Shown piece by piece: positions 63,909 through 64,000 of a stretch of DNA of 64,000 bases. Source of the stretch: Mucilaginibacter sp. (GTDB taxonomy: Bacteria > Bacteroidota > Bacteroidia > Sphingobacteriales > Sphingobacteriaceae); assembly GCA_028287895.1 (NCBI GenBank), contig JAQBOV010000029.1:119685-183684 (forward strand), read 5' to 3'. Below the pieces are notes generated by a model. That model was not told the DNA's origin. It saw nothing but the letters and a program-made list of their open reading frames with translations, and searched no databases. The position numbers and the translations under genes are program-made. Position 1 is the stretch's first letter. Each line of letters begins with the position of its first letter.

Positions 63909-64000
63909 TACCAATGGCAGTTTTTAGCGGCGGTCAGTAAACATTCGACAGTCGAGAGCGTATCGACAAAAAACTTTTTATAAAAAGGTGATATCTTACC

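Overview
This 64 kb chromosomal window has the gene content, A-rich leaders and TAnnTTTG-type promoters of a Bacteroidota genome, probably a Sphingobacteriaceae/Mucilaginibacter-like soil or plant-associated organism (inference). About 45 CDSs are supportable. I recognised no rRNA, tRNA, CRISPR array, phage or intact IS element. Main blocks: two GT39-type membrane glycosyltransferases; Tat-like exported enzymes; TonB-dependent receptors; a two-component system followed by a TolC/MFP/RND efflux set; a lipid-modifying pair (DES1-like desaturase and a di-iron hydroxylase); a minus-strand cluster with a complete trans-4-hydroxyproline catabolic route next to GH127 and GH27 enzymes; an exported acetolactate decarboxylase; a CPA1 antiporter; and an MlaE/F/D-type lipid transport operon. 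The most interesting signals are: (1) a candidate hydroxyproline-rich glycoprotein (extensin) utilisation locus at 37.1-46.6 kb; (2) a bacterial relative of the eukaryotic dihydroceramide delta-4 desaturase beside a fatty acid hydroxylase-type enzyme; (3) dispersed palindromic repeats that exactly fill operon spacers, supplying the stop codon of one gene and the pre-start region of the next; (4) a frameshifted VOC/glyoxalase pseudogene not visible in the ORF track; (5) a protein with two tandem TonB plug domains and no barrel; (6) several structured intergenic elements. All assignments come from reading the sequence and remembered family motifs. No database search was run.
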